This document shows, one piece after another, positions 25,214 through 34,115 of a stretch of DNA of 64,000 nt (position 1 is the stretch's first letter; each line of letters opens with the position of its first letter). The translations under genes and the position numbers were made by a program. A model generated the notes under the pieces. That model saw only the letters and a program-made list of their open reading frames with translations. It searched no databases and had not been told where the DNA came from. The DNA comes from Ignavibacteria bacterium RIFOXYC2_FULL_35_21 (GTDB lineage Bacteria > Bacteroidota > Ignavibacteria > Kapaibacteriales > UBA2268): the NCBI GenBank assembly GCA_001804705.1, contig MHAY01000010.1:42602-106601 (forward strand). Reading direction: 5' to 3'.

Positions 25214-27090
25214 TGAAAAATACATTCTTTAAAATATTATTAATAATAATATCATTTAATCTGATGGCTCAGACTAAAAACTACAAATGGCCTGAACCTG
25301 TTAATTTATCCGAATTAAACACAGAAGAAAATGATTTTGCTCCATCGTGGAACAAATATGATAATGTATTGTATTACAACTCCGATATTTCAAAATATTC
25401 AAAATTTTATTCATCAAAAATTAATGAAAATGGAAAATTTTCAGAACCAAAACCGGTTGCGGGAGATATAAACCAATCGAGAAACAATCAGTCATACATA
25501 ACATTTAATTCAAGAGATGTTGCATATATTTCAACATTCAGGCTGACTGATAGCCGTTCTTATTTGAATATTTACCAGACAAAATACCGCAGGATGAGTT
25601 GGAATAAACCTGTGATTGCCGATAGCCTGCAATTCGACTCCTTCACATCTCATCCTACTGTTTCACCTGATGGTACAATCATGATTTTTTCATCTGACAG
25701 AAACTCTGACAATAAAGATACGGACTTGTGGATGGCATTCAAACAGGACAACGGAAGCTGGGGAGCTATAATAAATATATCCGAATTAAATTCACCCGGA
25801 AATGAAATTACACCTTACCTTGTATCAAAAGATACTTTGTATTTCGCTTCTGACGGACAGGAAGGACCCGGAGGATTCGATATGTTTATGTCTGTTTATG
25901 AAGATGGTGCCTGGGGCAGGCCATTCCCTCTTAACGAACTTAATACAAGTAATAATGAATCTGACATAACTCTTTTACCGACAAGAGAAATAATTTTCGC
26001 TTCGGATAGGCCCGGTGGAAAGGGTAAACTCGACTTATATATTTCAAAACCTGAAGAAGCAAAAGTACCAGTTGATACAATTATTGAAAACATTGAAATC
26101 AGTTTAGCCGCACAGGTATTGTCCATTCAGTCAAAAAAAGTAAATTCGATACAAACATTTTTTATTCCAAATTTTATTTTGAATAATTCTATTGATTTTA
26201 ATAAAGAATTAAATTTATTTAACAACCCTGATTCAATAATAAATGAAATACCGATAATTATCGGAAAGAGAATGAGGGATAATCCATTTGCCAACTTGTA
26301 TATTAATTGCCATCAAGATTCTGTTGAATTGGCAGAAAAATTTATAAAATATTTGAAAAAAGAATATAATATTACTGACGGTCGAATAGGTATAAAATCA
26401 ATCATGGTTCGGACTAATAATCAACAATATATATCTGAACCAATATATTTAACTTCAAATAATGAAAATATTTTTAAATCTGTTGATGCTATTTCAGAAA
26501 ATATTACTCTCAGCCCTCCTGTACTTGAGTTATCTGTTGATGCGAGGCCCCGCAAAGAGATTCGCAAATGGCACTTTAGTTTAATTACAAAAAAAGATAT
26601 TATTAAAAACGTCCAAAATGGCGATACTTTCCCCGCTGAATTTTCATTCAATCTCTATGACTATAAAAAAAGCATTGATGAGTCTGATTCTGTTGTCATC
26701 AGGATTGATGCCGAAGACAACTTTGGAAAAATTCATTCAAATGAATTAACATTGAATATTAATCATTCTTCGATCAAAGAATCAAATTCAATTAAAATAA
26801 ATGGTAAGATATATCAACAGTACATTTTCTTTGCTTATGGCAGACAATCAATTTTAAGTTATAATAACTCTTATAAGAATCTGATAGCCAAACTGAAAGA
26901 AAATTCGGTCAGGAAAGTTATTATTCAATTTAGCGTTCAAAACAATGGCACAGTTGCCACAGCTGATGCAATAACATCAGAACTGAAAAAAGAACATATT
27001 AGTGCAAAAGCAGAATTCATGAATAACACATCACAACAGGTTTCTGATTCAATCAAACCATATCTGTTCAGGATATTGATTGAACAATAG
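25213..27090 (+). CDS. Exported PD40-repeat propeller protein
   Basis: The 625-residue protein starts at a GTG overlapping the previous stop (TAGTG). It has a signal peptide ending near LMAQ. PD40/TolB-like propeller blades fill about residues 25-280: FAPSWNKYDNVLYYNSD, SHPTVSPDGTIMIFSSDRN, TPYLVSKDTLYFASDGQEGPGGFDMFMS and DITLLPTREIIFASDRPGGKGKLDLYIS. A second region (about 290-625) has two alpha/beta segments resembling OmpA-like or peptidoglycan-binding folds, but I cannot confirm that. Similar Bacteroidota proteins act at the outer membrane. The overlap with the RCK gene implies coupled translation, an odd pairing with a K+ transporter. Confidence 0.8.
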   Translation: MKNTFFKILLIIISFNLMAQTKNYKWPEPVNLSELNTEENDFAPSWNKYDNVLYYNSDISKYSKFYSSKINENGKFSEPKPVAGDINQSRNNQSYITFNSRDVAYISTFRLTDSRSYLNIYQTKYRRMSWNKPVIADSLQFDSFTSHPTVSPDGTIMIFSSDRNSDNKDTDLWMAFKQDNGSWGAIINISELNSPGNEITPYLVSKDTLYFASDGQEGPGGFDMFMSVYEDGAWGRPFPLNELNTSNNESDITLLPTREIIFASDRPGGKGKLDLYISKPEEAKVPVDTIIENIEISLAAQVLSIQSKKVNSIQTFFIPNFILNNSIDFNKELNLFNNPDSIINEIPIIIGKRMRDNPFANLYINCHQDSVELAEKFIKYLKKEYNITDGRIGIKSIMVRTNNQQYISEPIYLTSNNENIFKSVDAISENITLSPPVLELSVDARPRKEIRKWHFSLITKKDIIKNVQNGDTFPAEFSFNLYDYKKSIDESDSVVIRIDAEDNFGKIHSNELTLNINHSSIKESNSIKINGKIYQQYIFFAYGRQSILSYNNSYKNLIAKLKENSVRKVIIQFSVQNNGTVATADAITSELKKEHISAKAEFMNNTSQQVSDSIKPYLFRILIEQ

Positions 27091-27096
27091 TAATTA

Positions 27097-30012
27097 TCAT
27101 TTTAATATAATCACAGGTTTTGATATTAACTTAAAACCAATTTGAGCAGTCAAATAATACATCCCTGAAGGCAAAGAATAAATGTTAATTGGTATTATTT
27201 GTTTTCCTGATTCACTATTTACTTTTATTGGTTGAATTACTTCTATGCCAAGGCAATCATATAATCGTAAAACAATTTTTTGATATTCTGAATTTATCCT
27301 GACATTAATCATATCTTTTGCCGGTTGTGGATAAATAGAAATATCATCTTGTTCAAGTGGATTTTCTTCAACTCCAACTGTGCCAAGCATACATTCCTTC
27401 ATTGTCTGTGCAAGTGTAACCTCATCCTCACCTGCTCCAATGCACACAGTACACTTTTTCGTTTCACCTGGCTGCATTTCACCGGGGAATTTCATACCGA
27501 TAACCATCTTGACATCACCAATCTCGTCATACTGCATAGTTGTCCCATTTGTCAATGCCTGTATTTGCAATTCCTCAGTAACAGATGATGCCGGTGTATT
27601 AAAACCGGCGGCTTGTGCTTCATAAGTTATATTAGGTGAATAGCATGCCGCAGCAACTACTGGATAATCACCCTCATACCTAGCAAGTTCTGCAGCAGCA
27701 GATATAGCGGCAAATGTTTCAGGAATAGCTTCAGGGAAAAGCCTGACACGATTTTGAGCCTCATCAGGGCCAATATCCCAATCAAGAAAATAACCAATTG
27801 CAACATCATTAAGTACTGTATTAGAAACATTTTTTACAGATAATAATATTTTCGTTGCAGGAAGAGTGTCAGAAACAAAATGGAAGCTTTGTTCAATTTC
27901 CAGACCAATTCTGTTATTAATTGAAACCGGAGAATCGTTAATTACTCCCCTATACATTATAGGATTAGTGAATGGTTTCACTACAGCGAAATCATTTCCA
28001 TTTGCAGACGTACCAAATATTGAACTAATAGCTTTAGAGTTATTTTCAACAGCCATAATACCGGCATTTGTATAAATTTGATTTCCATAATTTTTATAAA
28101 TAAATCCTACCCCTTGTTTGTTATCTTCATCATTTCCGCCAAAGCCAAAATTACCTCTGTCGGCTACAGAGAATTTTATTGATTTATTAACAAAAGTTGT
28201 TACTTCCGACGATGGGATAAATGGTAACAGGAAGAAATCATGATAGCCGTTATCGGCATAAATGTCAATTCTGAAAAACATCCTGTTTTCGTTCCTACTA
28301 TTAATTATAAATTTGAATGTCTGAATTATATCCGGAGAATTGCTGAGCCATTCTGAAATATTTACAACGGAATCAATCACTTCAATTGAATAATTGGGAT
28401 CGTTGACAGGGGATAAAACAAACCTCAGATTAGAGACTGAACCGAGGTAGTTATAAGCATTTATTTTGAGTTTAAGACTATCACCAACATTACCTCTTTC
28501 AACCAGAATATCATTATTGGTAAATAATTCAAAGGAAATTGGACGGATTGATGGAATAGACATGGGTTCAATCTGAGTTGCTTTTAATAGGTTTAATCTT
28601 CCAGGTAAAATATCTTTATATGAAGGATTTTTGTTAGTTATATCATCAGTACATTGACGGATAAATTCGAGAGATTGCAATGCATTTAATTCGGGGTATT
28701 TTGCCCTGACAAGTGCCACTGAGGCAGCAACAACGGGTGAAGCGAGAGATGTACCACCATCTGAATTTGCATATATATCAAAACCATTCGTTGTATAATA
28801 ATTTCCTCTGCCTGGTGCCATAATATCAATATGATATCCTAATGTTGTAATATCACTAACAAAATCATTTTGGTCAACTTCACCAACTCCGAGTACATTA
28901 TTATATCCGGCAGGATAATAAGGTGTTGTTTTAGCTTCCTGAAGTTTTTTGTTACCACCTGCAACAATAACTGCAACATCATTTGCCACAGCATAATTAA
29001 TTCTAGACTGGTCAATATCCGAAGGCATTTTTGATACCCCCCAACTACAATTAAGAACTTTAAGCTTCCTTTCTGCTGCATATTTAATAGATTCATATCC
29101 AAATGATAGATATGTGTCTCCGTCAGATTTCTGGGCTGATTTAATTGGAAATATACGACATTTATTTGCTACACCTGCTATACCAATATTATTATTTACG
29201 GTAGCTCCTGCTATTCCAGCTACATTAGTCCCATGGTCACTAGCAGAGAAATATGTATTATCAGGCTCTTCATTATCAATTGAATAAGATAAATTATAAC
29301 CCATAAAATCATCAGTATAATTATTTGAATCATCATCAAAATCATTTCCGGGGATTTCCCCCCAATTAGGTGCAATCGAATTTATCAGGTCTTCGTGGTT
29401 TTGTTTAATTCCATTATCACTAATTCCAATTACAACAGATGAATCCCCAGATAATCCCGAATCCCAGGCTTCGACTGCATGAATTGTTTTGAGCATTGTT
29501 TGGCTATTGTAATAAGGGTCATTTGGAGTCCCCTGAATCTCGTCAAGGCAGTATGGCTCGGCTATTTCAACATCAGGATTAGATTTTAGAAGTTGTTTTG
29601 CATATTTTTCCGGAGCTATATCCGAATTATAATGAATTATATAAGTTCTGAGCAAAGGCTCTTCCGCACGAATAATTTTTTCAAGATTTTCAGGTTTTTC
29701 AGTAAGAATTCTGTTTTTATTATTCTTAATGCTTTGTTTTTTTTCTAGTATAGGGTGGACAAGCTGTAAATCACTTCCTGCAATCGAAGCATTAGCCTTT
29801 TCATAAGAATCAATAGTTTTCTTAAATCTAATGATTAGTGTATTGGAATATACTTTGCAGGTTCTTCCAAGAGTTTTATCAGGCTGTAAAATTGCCTGAT
29901 TATAATTTTGAGAATATAAATCATCATTAAAATTAAAAGCAAATAATCCTGCTATGCAAAATGAGAATAAAAAAAACTTCATATAAAAACTCGAAAATTT
30001 GAAAAAAAACAA
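27097..30012 (-). CDS. T9SS-exported subtilisin-family (S8) serine protease
   Basis: The 971-residue protease has a signal peptide (about 10-30) and a pro-region (about 35-160). The S8 catalytic domain has a complete triad: Asp199 in GISDNGI, His260 in DHGTNVAG, and Ser422 in GTSLASP. A long beta-rich C-terminal region follows, and a type A T9SS sorting domain ends the protein (YPQPAKDMINVRI ... LPSGMYYLTAQIG). It should be secreted and active outside the cell, in nutrient acquisition or protein processing. It converges with the PD40 gene, six bases between stops, and is divergent from dnaX. Confidence 0.94.
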   Translation of the reverse strand: MFFFKFSSFYMKFFLFSFCIAGLFAFNFNDDLYSQNYNQAILQPDKTLGRTCKVYSNTLIIRFKKTIDSYEKANASIAGSDLQLVHPILEKKQSIKNNKNRILTEKPENLEKIIRAEEPLLRTYIIHYNSDIAPEKYAKQLLKSNPDVEIAEPYCLDEIQGTPNDPYYNSQTMLKTIHAVEAWDSGLSGDSSVVIGISDNGIKQNHEDLINSIAPNWGEIPGNDFDDDSNNYTDDFMGYNLSYSIDNEEPDNTYFSASDHGTNVAGIAGATVNNNIGIAGVANKCRIFPIKSAQKSDGDTYLSFGYESIKYAAERKLKVLNCSWGVSKMPSDIDQSRINYAVANDVAVIVAGGNKKLQEAKTTPYYPAGYNNVLGVGEVDQNDFVSDITTLGYHIDIMAPGRGNYYTTNGFDIYANSDGGTSLASPVVAASVALVRAKYPELNALQSLEFIRQCTDDITNKNPSYKDILPGRLNLLKATQIEPMSIPSIRPISFELFTNNDILVERGNVGDSLKLKINAYNYLGSVSNLRFVLSPVNDPNYSIEVIDSVVNISEWLSNSPDIIQTFKFIINSRNENRMFFRIDIYADNGYHDFFLLPFIPSSEVTTFVNKSIKFSVADRGNFGFGGNDEDNKQGVGFIYKNYGNQIYTNAGIMAVENNSKAISSIFGTSANGNDFAVVKPFTNPIMYRGVINDSPVSINNRIGLEIEQSFHFVSDTLPATKILLSVKNVSNTVLNDVAIGYFLDWDIGPDEAQNRVRLFPEAIPETFAAISAAAELARYEGDYPVVAAACYSPNITYEAQAAGFNTPASSVTEELQIQALTNGTTMQYDEIGDVKMVIGMKFPGEMQPGETKKCTVCIGAGEDEVTLAQTMKECMLGTVGVEENPLEQDDISIYPQPAKDMINVRINSEYQKIVLRLYDCLGIEVIQPIKVNSESGKQIIPINIYSLPSGMYYLTAQIGFKLISKPVIILK

Positions 30013-30097
30013 TTAATTTGAATATTCAATCAAATATATTCTGATTTTAAAATTTCAAAATAATAAAAACTATTAGTTTTAATCAAATAAATACTAT

Positions 30098-31864
30098 ATG
30101 ACAAAAGACAATCAAATACAAGAATATATTGTAACTGCCCGAAAATGGCGTCCTTTAAAGTTTAATGACGTAATCGGACAGGAACATATCACAATGACAC
30201 TTAAAAACGCTATACGCCTCAACAGGAACCACCACGCTTACCTGTTCAGCGGTCCAAGAGGTATAGGAAAAACGACAACGGCAAGAATTTTGGCAAGGGC
30301 ATTAAATTGTTCAAATTTAATTGATTACGAGCCTTGTAACGAGTGTGAGTCTTGCGTTTCAATACTCGAAGGCAGGTCAATGGATGTTATCGAAATTGAT
30401 GGTGCCTCAAATAACAGTGTGGAAGATGTTAAGAAAATTCGTGAATATGCAAAATTCACACCTGTTGCAGGAAAATATAAAATTTACATTATTGACGAAG
30501 TGCACATGCTTTCCACATCAGCATTTAATGCACTTCTGAAAACACTCGAAGAGCCGCCCCCACATATGATTTTCATTTTTGCCACTACAGAACAGCATAA
30601 AGTACCTGCAACAATACTCAGCAGATGCCAAAGACATAATTTTAAGAGAATAGGAATTGAAAGGATAAGTTCTCATCTATCAAATATTGCAAAAGCAGAG
30701 AATATTACTATTGATGAAGAATCCCTGATTACGATAGCAAAAAAAGGCGACGGCTCGATGCGCGATGCTCAAAGCATTTTCGACCAGGTTGTGGCATTTT
30801 GTGGAAATAATATAGTATATACAGAAGTTTCGGATGCACTGCACCTGATTGACTATGAATTCTTTTTCAGAATCAGCCGGGCAATCAGGAAAAAAAATGT
30901 TAAGGAGATGTTTGGTATTGCAGATGAAGTAATTTCCAAAGGATATGATATTATGGAATGTCTGGGCGGATTGCTGGAGCATTTCAGGAATATGCTGGTA
31001 ATTAAGGTATCAGAAAATACGCGGATAATCGAACGTTCAAATGCCGCAGTAGAAAAATTAAAGGATGAAGCTTCGTACTTCAGCAAGGCTGATATTTTGA
31101 GGATTTTGAGCCATATTGCAAGTGCAGAGCAATCACTAAGGTATTCTCCCCAACCGAGAATCAAGTTTGAACTGGCTCTTTCCCAGCTTGCATCCTTAGA
31201 TACAGCAGTGGAAATATCAACCATACTTGATTTTATTAATAAGAATAAAAGTGATTCGGGGATATTGTCATCCAGAGTACAAAAAAGTTACCCGATATTG
31301 GAAACAGCTTCTGCTAAAGTTGAAAAAAAAATTATTAATGAACCAGTTGAAAAATATTCAAAGGAAAAGGATAATAAAACAACTGAACAGATAAGACAAG
31401 TGCCTGCTTCAGGTAATATTATATCAAGTGAAAATCTTGAAGCGGGATGGAATGAATTTGTATCGAAATACGGGAACAAAGATACAGGTTTTTACCTGTT
31501 GAATCACATGGAGATGATTTCACCTGTGTTCTTCAATGGCGAGGTTATTCTCGAAACGAATGAGAAATTTATTTACGATTTATTAAGTAAAAAAACACTC
31601 AACCTCGAGAAGTTAATGAAAGAGTTTTATGGCAGTGAAGTCAATGCTAAGTTCTCTCTTGGTGCATCTCAAAAGATTACTGTTGATAAGGACATAAAAG
31701 ATAATCAGAAATTAAATGAAGAAGGCAATGCGGGTATCGAAATATTAGGAAAACCAAATTCAAAAGGGATGGCTAAACCAAACAACGAAGACAATAACGA
31801 TAATAGTGATAAGTCTCCGATTGAAAAGGCTATAATTGATATGTTTAATGCTAAAGAAATTTAA
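30098..31864 (+). CDS. dnaX: DnaX, DNA polymerase III gamma/tau subunit
   Basis: DnaX is the clamp-loader ATPase that also organises the replisome. The 588 residues include Walker A GPRGIGKT (52-59), a four-Cys zinc site (Cys71, 80, 83, 86), Walker B YIIDEVHML and sensor-1/SRC motif TILSRCQR. Domain III follows, then a lysine/asparagine-rich linker and a C-terminal domain. Whether a short gamma form is made by frameshifting is not evident; I saw no clear slippery site. It probably heads a unit with bcp and tatD. Confidence 0.97.
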   Translation: MTKDNQIQEYIVTARKWRPLKFNDVIGQEHITMTLKNAIRLNRNHHAYLFSGPRGIGKTTTARILARALNCSNLIDYEPCNECESCVSILEGRSMDVIEIDGASNNSVEDVKKIREYAKFTPVAGKYKIYIIDEVHMLSTSAFNALLKTLEEPPPHMIFIFATTEQHKVPATILSRCQRHNFKRIGIERISSHLSNIAKAENITIDEESLITIAKKGDGSMRDAQSIFDQVVAFCGNNIVYTEVSDALHLIDYEFFFRISRAIRKKNVKEMFGIADEVISKGYDIMECLGGLLEHFRNMLVIKVSENTRIIERSNAAVEKLKDEASYFSKADILRILSHIASAEQSLRYSPQPRIKFELALSQLASLDTAVEISTILDFINKNKSDSGILSSRVQKSYPILETASAKVEKKIINEPVEKYSKEKDNKTTEQIRQVPASGNIISSENLEAGWNEFVSKYGNKDTGFYLLNHMEMISPVFFNGEVILETNEKFIYDLLSKKTLNLEKLMKEFYGSEVNAKFSLGASQKITVDKDIKDNQKLNEEGNAGIEILGKPNSKGMAKPNNEDNNDNSDKSPIEKAIIDMFNAKEI

Positions 31865-31934
31865 ACTAACTTAAAACGTTAAATGATTTTATGATTTGTT
31901 AATTGCTTGTTAAATATTCTAAAGTAAGATAAAT

Positions 31935-32408
31935 ATGGCATTAGAAGCCTTGAACAAAGCACCAAACTTCACAGCATTGACCGATGAAGGTAAAGAGGCC
32001 GGACTATCAAAATATTTAGGTAAATGGGTTGTTCTGTACTTTTATCCAAAGGATAATACTTCAGGCTGTACAACAGAAGCTTGTGATTTCAGGGATAATA
32101 TGGCTCGCATAACAAGAGCTGGTGCTGTCGTTCTAGGAGTCAGCCCCGACAGTGTGAAATCACATGATGGTTTTAAGGATAAATTTAATCTGAATTTCAG
32201 TTTAATAAGCGATACCGATAAATCCATTTGCAAAGCTTATGATGTTTTGGGTGAGAAAAGTATGTATGGCAAGAAATTTATTGGTGTAATCAGAACGACT
32301 TATATAATTGATGATAAAGGCCTAATAAGATATGTTGACCCGAAAGTAAGTGTTGAAGGGCATGTTGATGATATCATTAATAAATTAAAAGAATTAAAGA
32401 AGAAATAA
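31935..32408 (+). CDS. bcp: Thiol peroxidase of the Bcp/PrxQ family
   Basis: The peroxiredoxin reduces peroxides using thioredoxin. The 157 residues contain the peroxidatic Cys45 and resolving Cys50 in TSGCTTEACDFRD, the five-residue spacing characteristic of Bcp/PrxQ, and the conserved Arg in FIGVIRTTYIID. It is cytoplasmic. It is 70 bases after dnaX and 15 bases before tatD. Confidence 0.96.
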   Translation: MALEALNKAPNFTALTDEGKEAGLSKYLGKWVVLYFYPKDNTSGCTTEACDFRDNMARITRAGAVVLGVSPDSVKSHDGFKDKFNLNFSLISDTDKSICKAYDVLGEKSMYGKKFIGVIRTTYIIDDKGLIRYVDPKVSVEGHVDDIINKLKELKKK

Positions 32409-32423
32409 AAATAATTAGAACAG

Positions 32424-33851
32424 ATGATAGATACTCATGCACATTTAAACTTTGAAGCATTTAAAGATGATATAGATGAGGTTATTCAGAGAGCAAAATC
32501 AGGCGGAGTTGAATATATAATTGTTCCGGGAGTAGAGCCGAATAATCTGATTTCTTTGCTTGAATTTGCAAAATCGAGAGAAGAAATTTACTGTGGTATG
32601 GGAATTCATCCACACAATACAAAAGAAGCAGGAATGGAAGAATTACAACTTGTTGTGAAAAACAGTGATGATGAGAAGGTTGTTGCAATCGGTGAGATAG
32701 GACTTGATTATCATTATGATTTCGCAACACATGATGAGCAAAAGAAAATTTTTAGGGAACAAATTAAGATAGCAAAGAATAAAAATCTACCTATTATCGT
32801 TCATAATAGGGAGGCAGATGAGGATATTTTTCATATTTTGAATGAAGAACAGGACGGAAATCTTAAAGGAGTGTTACATTGCTTCTCAAGTAATGTTGAT
32901 TTTTTGGAGAAAGCAATTAATTTAGGATTTCATGTTTCGTTTACAGGAAATATTACTTTTAAAAAGGTTAATTTGGATGAGGCTGTAAAAAAAGCACCAA
33001 TAGAAAGAATTTTATTGGAAACAGATTCGCCGTTTATGGCCCCTGTTCCTTTCAGAGGTAAAAGAAATGAGCCTTTATACGTCAAATATATTGCGGAAAA
33101 AATTGCAGAAATAAAAAATATAACAATTGATGAGGTAATCTCGATGACAACGTCAAATGCAAAAAAACTTTTCGGGTTAATAACAATGTTATTGTTTTTA
33201 TTTGTTAGTTCCGGGGTATTATATTCACAGGACTCAGAAACACCAGATGAAGAAGTTGCAACCGAAGAATATGAAAACCCATATAATAAATTTATTGGCG
33301 TAGGGCCTATGTTTGGCTCAAACACTATTGTTGAAACTTATACCCTAAAAACATCAGGGGGTGAGCAGAACGAATCACACGACGGATTGTTCATTTATGG
33401 CGGCTCACTATATTTTGGATTATTAGATTATTGCATTTTGGAAGCTACCTACCTTTATTCTATTAACAAAAAAATATCAGAAGAGGCTAATGGCCTTATT
33501 GCACCATTTACTTATGATATAGTAGAATTAAGTTCAAACTGGATTATCAATCCATACTCAAGGGTAAATTTCTATGGTATTGGTGGTTATACGGCAATCC
33601 TCAGCTCTTTGAATAAACAGAAGAACAACTCAAGCTATCTGAATATAGGCTTAGGATTTTATATTAATTTAGAAACCAAATACGGATTATTAAATTTTGT
33701 AGCAGAGTGGAAGCTTAATTTTCTTTTAAATAACATAAGTACTCGTTGGTATCCACCGGGGAAACCCGAATCTCCAATTACTGCTGATTTGACTAACTTT
33801 TTCTCAATACCAAGGTTTGGTATTGTCTTTTATCCCAAGCTCAATTTTTAA
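32424..33851 (+). CDS. TatD-family nuclease fused in frame to an outer-membrane barrel protein
   Basis: Residues 1-254 are a complete TatD-type metal-dependent hydrolase. Likely metal ligands are His5 and His7 (THAH), Glu91 (GEIGLD), His127, His152 and Asp201 (TDSPF). The enzyme ends normally at SNAKKLFGL. The frame then continues without a stop into MLLFLFVSSGVLYSQ, a typical signal peptide, and a 200-residue beta-strand-rich outer-membrane-like domain. A cytoplasmic enzyme joined to an internal signal sequence makes little sense as one protein. Removing one T from GGGTTAATAA at the junction would give GGG TAA TAA. This is either a recent single-base insertion, a sequencing error, or two genes read as one. 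TatD function (3'-5' DNase/deacylase-like) is family knowledge. Confidence 0.85.
   Translation: MIDTHAHLNFEAFKDDIDEVIQRAKSGGVEYIIVPGVEPNNLISLLEFAKSREEIYCGMGIHPHNTKEAGMEELQLVVKNSDDEKVVAIGEIGLDYHYDFATHDEQKKIFREQIKIAKNKNLPIIVHNREADEDIFHILNEEQDGNLKGVLHCFSSNVDFLEKAINLGFHVSFTGNITFKKVNLDEAVKKAPIERILLETDSPFMAPVPFRGKRNEPLYVKYIAEKIAEIKNITIDEVISMTTSNAKKLFGLITMLLFLFVSSGVLYSQDSETPDEEVATEEYENPYNKFIGVGPMFGSNTIVETYTLKTSGGEQNESHDGLFIYGGSLYFGLLDYCILEATYLYSINKKISEEANGLIAPFTYDIVELSSNWIINPYSRVNFYGIGGYTAILSSLNKQKNNSSYLNIGLGFYINLETKYGLLNFVAEWKLNFLLNNISTRWYPPGKPESPITADLTNFFSIPRFGIVFYPKLNF
33186..33851 (+). other. Embedded outer-membrane beta-barrel coding unit
   Basis: ATG at 33186 would start a self-contained 221-residue exported protein: signal peptide MLLFLFVSSGVLYSQ, an acidic linker (DSETPDEEVATEEYENP), then amphipathic strands (FIYGGSLYFGLLDYCILEATYLYSI, split by turns; YLNIGLGFYINLETKYGLLNFVAEW) ending in aromatic IVFYPKLNF. 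That fits a small porin-like barrel of unknown function. It is in the same frame as tatD with no intervening stop. Confidence 0.6.
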
Positions 33852-33854
33852 ATT

Positions 33855-34113
33855 ATATTACTCATATATTGTTATTTCTATTGGAAATAATTTATAATTT
33901 TCAATTTTGCTATTTTAAATCAATTTTTAAATTTTAAATGTTAAAATAGAAATTACCTTAACTCCATTTTACAAACATATTACTTCGAATAAGCAAAAAT
34001 TTTAGAATAAATAAATATTTTGAAAATTTTCTCATTGATAATTCAATGAAAATTAAAAAATTAGAAATTGAAAATTTAATTCTTTTGTAAATACTCTTAT
34101 GTTGCGTAATATG
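33855..34113 (+). repeat. AT-rich inverted element, copy B
   Basis: The element fills the spacer between two converging genes. Ends are TATATTAC (33855-33862) and GTAATATG (34107-34114); TGCGTAA at the right end matches the end of copy A. Left arm heptamers are attttca, attttgc and tatttta. The core contains aatgttaaaatagaaatt. Right arm heptamers are gaaaatt, aaaaaat, tagaaat and tgaaaat. It is about 259 bases long. Confidence 0.65.
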
Positions 34114-34115
34114 AT

